Shown here in pieces: positions 30,979-32,582 of a stretch of DNA of 32,582 bases (within the stretch, counting starts at the first letter, position 1; every line of letters begins with the position of its first letter). The position numbers were made by a program, and so were the translations under genes. The notes below the pieces were generated by a model. That model worked only from the letters and a program-made list of their open reading frames with translations. It did not search any database and had not been told where the DNA came from. Source of the DNA: Pseudoalteromonas shioyasakiensis (GTDB lineage: Bacteria; Pseudomonadota; Gammaproteobacteria; Enterobacterales; Alteromonadaceae); contig NZ_JAKEVM010000039.1 of the NCBI RefSeq assembly GCF_022398475.1, positions 1 through 32,582 on the forward strand. Direction: 5' to 3'.

Positions 30979-31865
30979 TGGTAATTTAATAAATTCGCTG
31001 GTGAATATTGGTCAGTGAGCACCTTGGTATCCGCTGGCCAATCTTGATTACCCTTAGTATAAAACAAATGCTCGCTGAGTAACTGCAAATCAACATCGTA
31101 AGGGGTTAACTTATTTGCGAGTTTGTTGACGCGTTCGGCTAACTGTTGCTGGCTAGGCATAGTCTCGAAGCCAGCTAAAATAATGCGATTAGAGTTTTCA
31201 TCGGTCACAACATTAACAAAGTCACCAAACACATCGAAGTAAGTTGCCGACTCATGCTGGTACAGTTTACTCGATGAAAAAGTATTTGCAGCGACAATTC
31301 CGCCATCAGCTAAAACACTTTTTACTTCCGCAAAAAATTCCTTAGTGAGAAGGTGCTCAGGGATATAATCGCCGTTAAAGGCATCAAGAATAATCCAATC
31401 GTACTTTTGTTTTTTAAGTGCGGCACGTTTAATAAAAATACGGCCATCTTGCACCTTAGACGTTACGTTATCAGTTTCTACAAAGCTAAAATAATCACGG
31501 GCAACTTTTATTACCGCGGGATCAATTTCGACATTTTCGATATGAGCGCTAGGGTAAAGCTCATGAATGGTATTAGAGAGTGAACCTCCCCCTAAACCTA
31601 TGATCAGTACATTTTGAGGGTTATCAATAAATAGTAAGCTTGCAAACGTCATTTTGGTGTAATTAAACACCAGCTTTTTAGGCTCACTCTTATACATACA
31701 ACTTTGCGTACTTTTACGGGTTTTTTCGTTAAATTTTAAGCACAGTAAATCGCCAGACTTCTCAACTAAAATATTGCGATAAAGCGAGCGCTCTTTATGT
31801 ATTACTTCTGCCAAGCTGCTAAAAGGCAATGTCATGACCAAACAAAGCGTTAAGACTCTAAACAT
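30975..31865 (-). CDS. Spermidine-synthase-like (SpeE-fold) protein, exported
   Basis: A 296-residue protein with a SpeE-type Rossmann fold. The S-adenosyl-binding motif is IGLGGGSLSNTIHELYPSA, then HIENVEIDPAVIKVARDYF. DAFNGDYIPEHLLTKEFFAE takes the place of the aminopropyltransferase gate. Unlike true spermidine synthase it starts with a signal peptide (MFRVLTLCLVMTLPFSSLAE), which points to the periplasm. It is normally the C-terminal half of a fused MFS–spermidine-synthase-like protein. Here it overlaps its membrane half by 16 bases. The reaction is unknown. Confidence 0.85.
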   Translation of the reverse strand: MFRVLTLCLVMTLPFSSLAEVIHKERSLYRNILVEKSGDLLCLKFNEKTRKSTQSCMYKSEPKKLVFNYTKMTFASLLFIDNPQNVLIIGLGGGSLSNTIHELYPSAHIENVEIDPAVIKVARDYFSFVETDNVTSKVQDGRIFIKRAALKKQKYDWIILDAFNGDYIPEHLLTKEFFAEVKSVLADGGIVAANTFSSSKLYQHESATYFDVFGDFVNVVTDENSNRIILAGFETMPSQQQLAERVNKLANKLTPYDVDLQLLSEHLFYTKGNQDWPADTKVLTDQYSPANLLNYQ

Positions 31866-32476
31866 ACGGTACGCTCCTTCGTTTTTATTTGACTAACCGC
31901 AATTGCAAGCAAACCAAGCGCGCCTAATACCGCTGCAAAGGTTTTAATGATGTCGTTGACATCAAACGCTAACACCATATAAAAAGAGGTAATAATCGTA
32001 CCAAGCGCACTACCTAGGGTGCTCACAAAATACAAACCACCGGCAACCTGACCACTTTTTTCATGATCGGTAACCAATAATCGCACTGAGTAAGGTGAGA
32101 TCATGCCGAGTATTGTTGTAGGGATAAAAAACAACGCCGTTGATGCCAGCAACGAGCCGTAACGACTGTCTTCAATATGGGTGAAAATAAAGGTCATAAT
32201 TGGCTCAGCAAACACTACTATTGGCACTACCATAATGCTTGCTACAAAGAAAATGAGACCATATTTAGTTAACGAAGGATTGCGGGTTGAGAGCTTACCG
32301 CCAAGTAAATAGCCGAAAGATAAGCTCAACATAAATACAGTGATAATACTGCCCCATATATGCACACTGCTACCAAAGTACGGCGCTAAAATTCGCCCGC
32401 CTAAAAGCTCAATTCCCATAATGCAAAAGCCGCTACTAAAGGCTAAAAAGTAGATAAGCGCATTGATTTTATTCAT
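31850..32476 (-). CDS. Membrane half of a split spermidine-synthase-like system
   Basis: A 208-residue inner-membrane protein with six or so helices. FLAFSSGFCIMGIELLGGRI … APYFGSSVHIWGSIITVFML … LGGKLSTRNPS is the characteristic N-terminal membrane region of fused MFS/spermidine-synthase-like proteins. Further blocks are IPTTILGMISPYSVRLLVTD and GGLYFVSTLGSALGTIITSF, both conserved in that family. It ends with a basic tail within the overlap with the next gene. The split into two chains with an exported soluble half is a known variant. First gene of the unit. Confidence 0.85.
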   Translation of the reverse strand: MNKINALIYFLAFSSGFCIMGIELLGGRILAPYFGSSVHIWGSIITVFMLSLSFGYLLGGKLSTRNPSLTKYGLIFFVASIMVVPIVVFAEPIMTFIFTHIEDSRYGSLLASTALFFIPTTILGMISPYSVRLLVTDHEKSGQVAGGLYFVSTLGSALGTIITSFYMVLAFDVNDIIKTFAAVLGALGLLAIAVSQIKTKERTVCLES

Positions 32477-32582
32477 TAAACACCCGCTGATTTTGTTGTT
32501 ATTTTACCCATCTTAACCTGATGCAGATAAGGATGCCATGACTGTTTTTTAAGCTGTAAAGGCCGTTGACAAAATATAGTTT

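Overview
The window looks like chromosome from a marine gammaproteobacterium of the Pseudoalteromonas / Alteromonadales type. This rests on gene content (YebC/YeeN, SbcDC, DUF3649–PepSY–DUF3325, ArfB, YaiI), moderate-to-low GC, and intergenic repeats typical of that group. The genus is inferred from protein flavour, not from a search. No rRNA, tRNA, CRISPR array, transposase or integrase gene was seen.

Layout. 1–4.8 kb: minus-strand housekeeping genes (YebC-family regulator, HAD phosphatase, and an M1 peptidase coupled to a DUF6702 protein). 4.8–5.5 kb: two tandem paralogous small tail-anchored proteins. 5.5–11.1 kb: a plus-strand run of sbcD, sbcC and a methyltransferase. 11.1–15.8 kb: the accessory part, about 4.7 kb in which eight genes all read on the minus strand and are separated by attC-like recombination sites. 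This is an integron cassette array with no integrase in view (a CALIN). Cargo: one NYN–LOTUS putative RNase, one small membrane protein, two secreted small proteins and four small proteins of unknown function. A 28-bp direct repeat of the methyltransferase 3' end brackets the array, and inverted copies of a chromosomal intergenic repeat lie around it. 15.8–16.3 kb: a field of intergenic repeats.

16.3–21.1 kb: gamma-glutamyltransferase, a periplasmic binding protein, a stand-alone receiver protein, an unknown protein coupled to YaiI, and a lipocalin lipoprotein with its terminator. 21.3–23.6 kb: a Fur-box-controlled membrane operon (DUF3649–PepSY–DUF3325) linked to iron uptake. 23.8–26.2 kb: a plus-strand run of racemase, VOC protein, UDG-like protein and PhyH dioxygenase. 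26.2–27.8 kb: a secreted helical protein, arfB, and a small secreted chitin-binding-like protein with clear promoter and terminator. 27.8–30.4 kb: a MarR–HlyD–FUSC efflux operon whose promoter lies inside a perfect 21-8-21 inverted repeat. 30.5–32.5 kb: three overlapping genes, a membrane half and a soluble half of a spermidine-synthase-like system plus a TlpA-like thioredoxin.

The most unusual part is 11.05–15.82 kb: an integrase-less cassette array with repeated cassette leaders, possible cassette-borne promoters, and a duplicated gene end at its borders.
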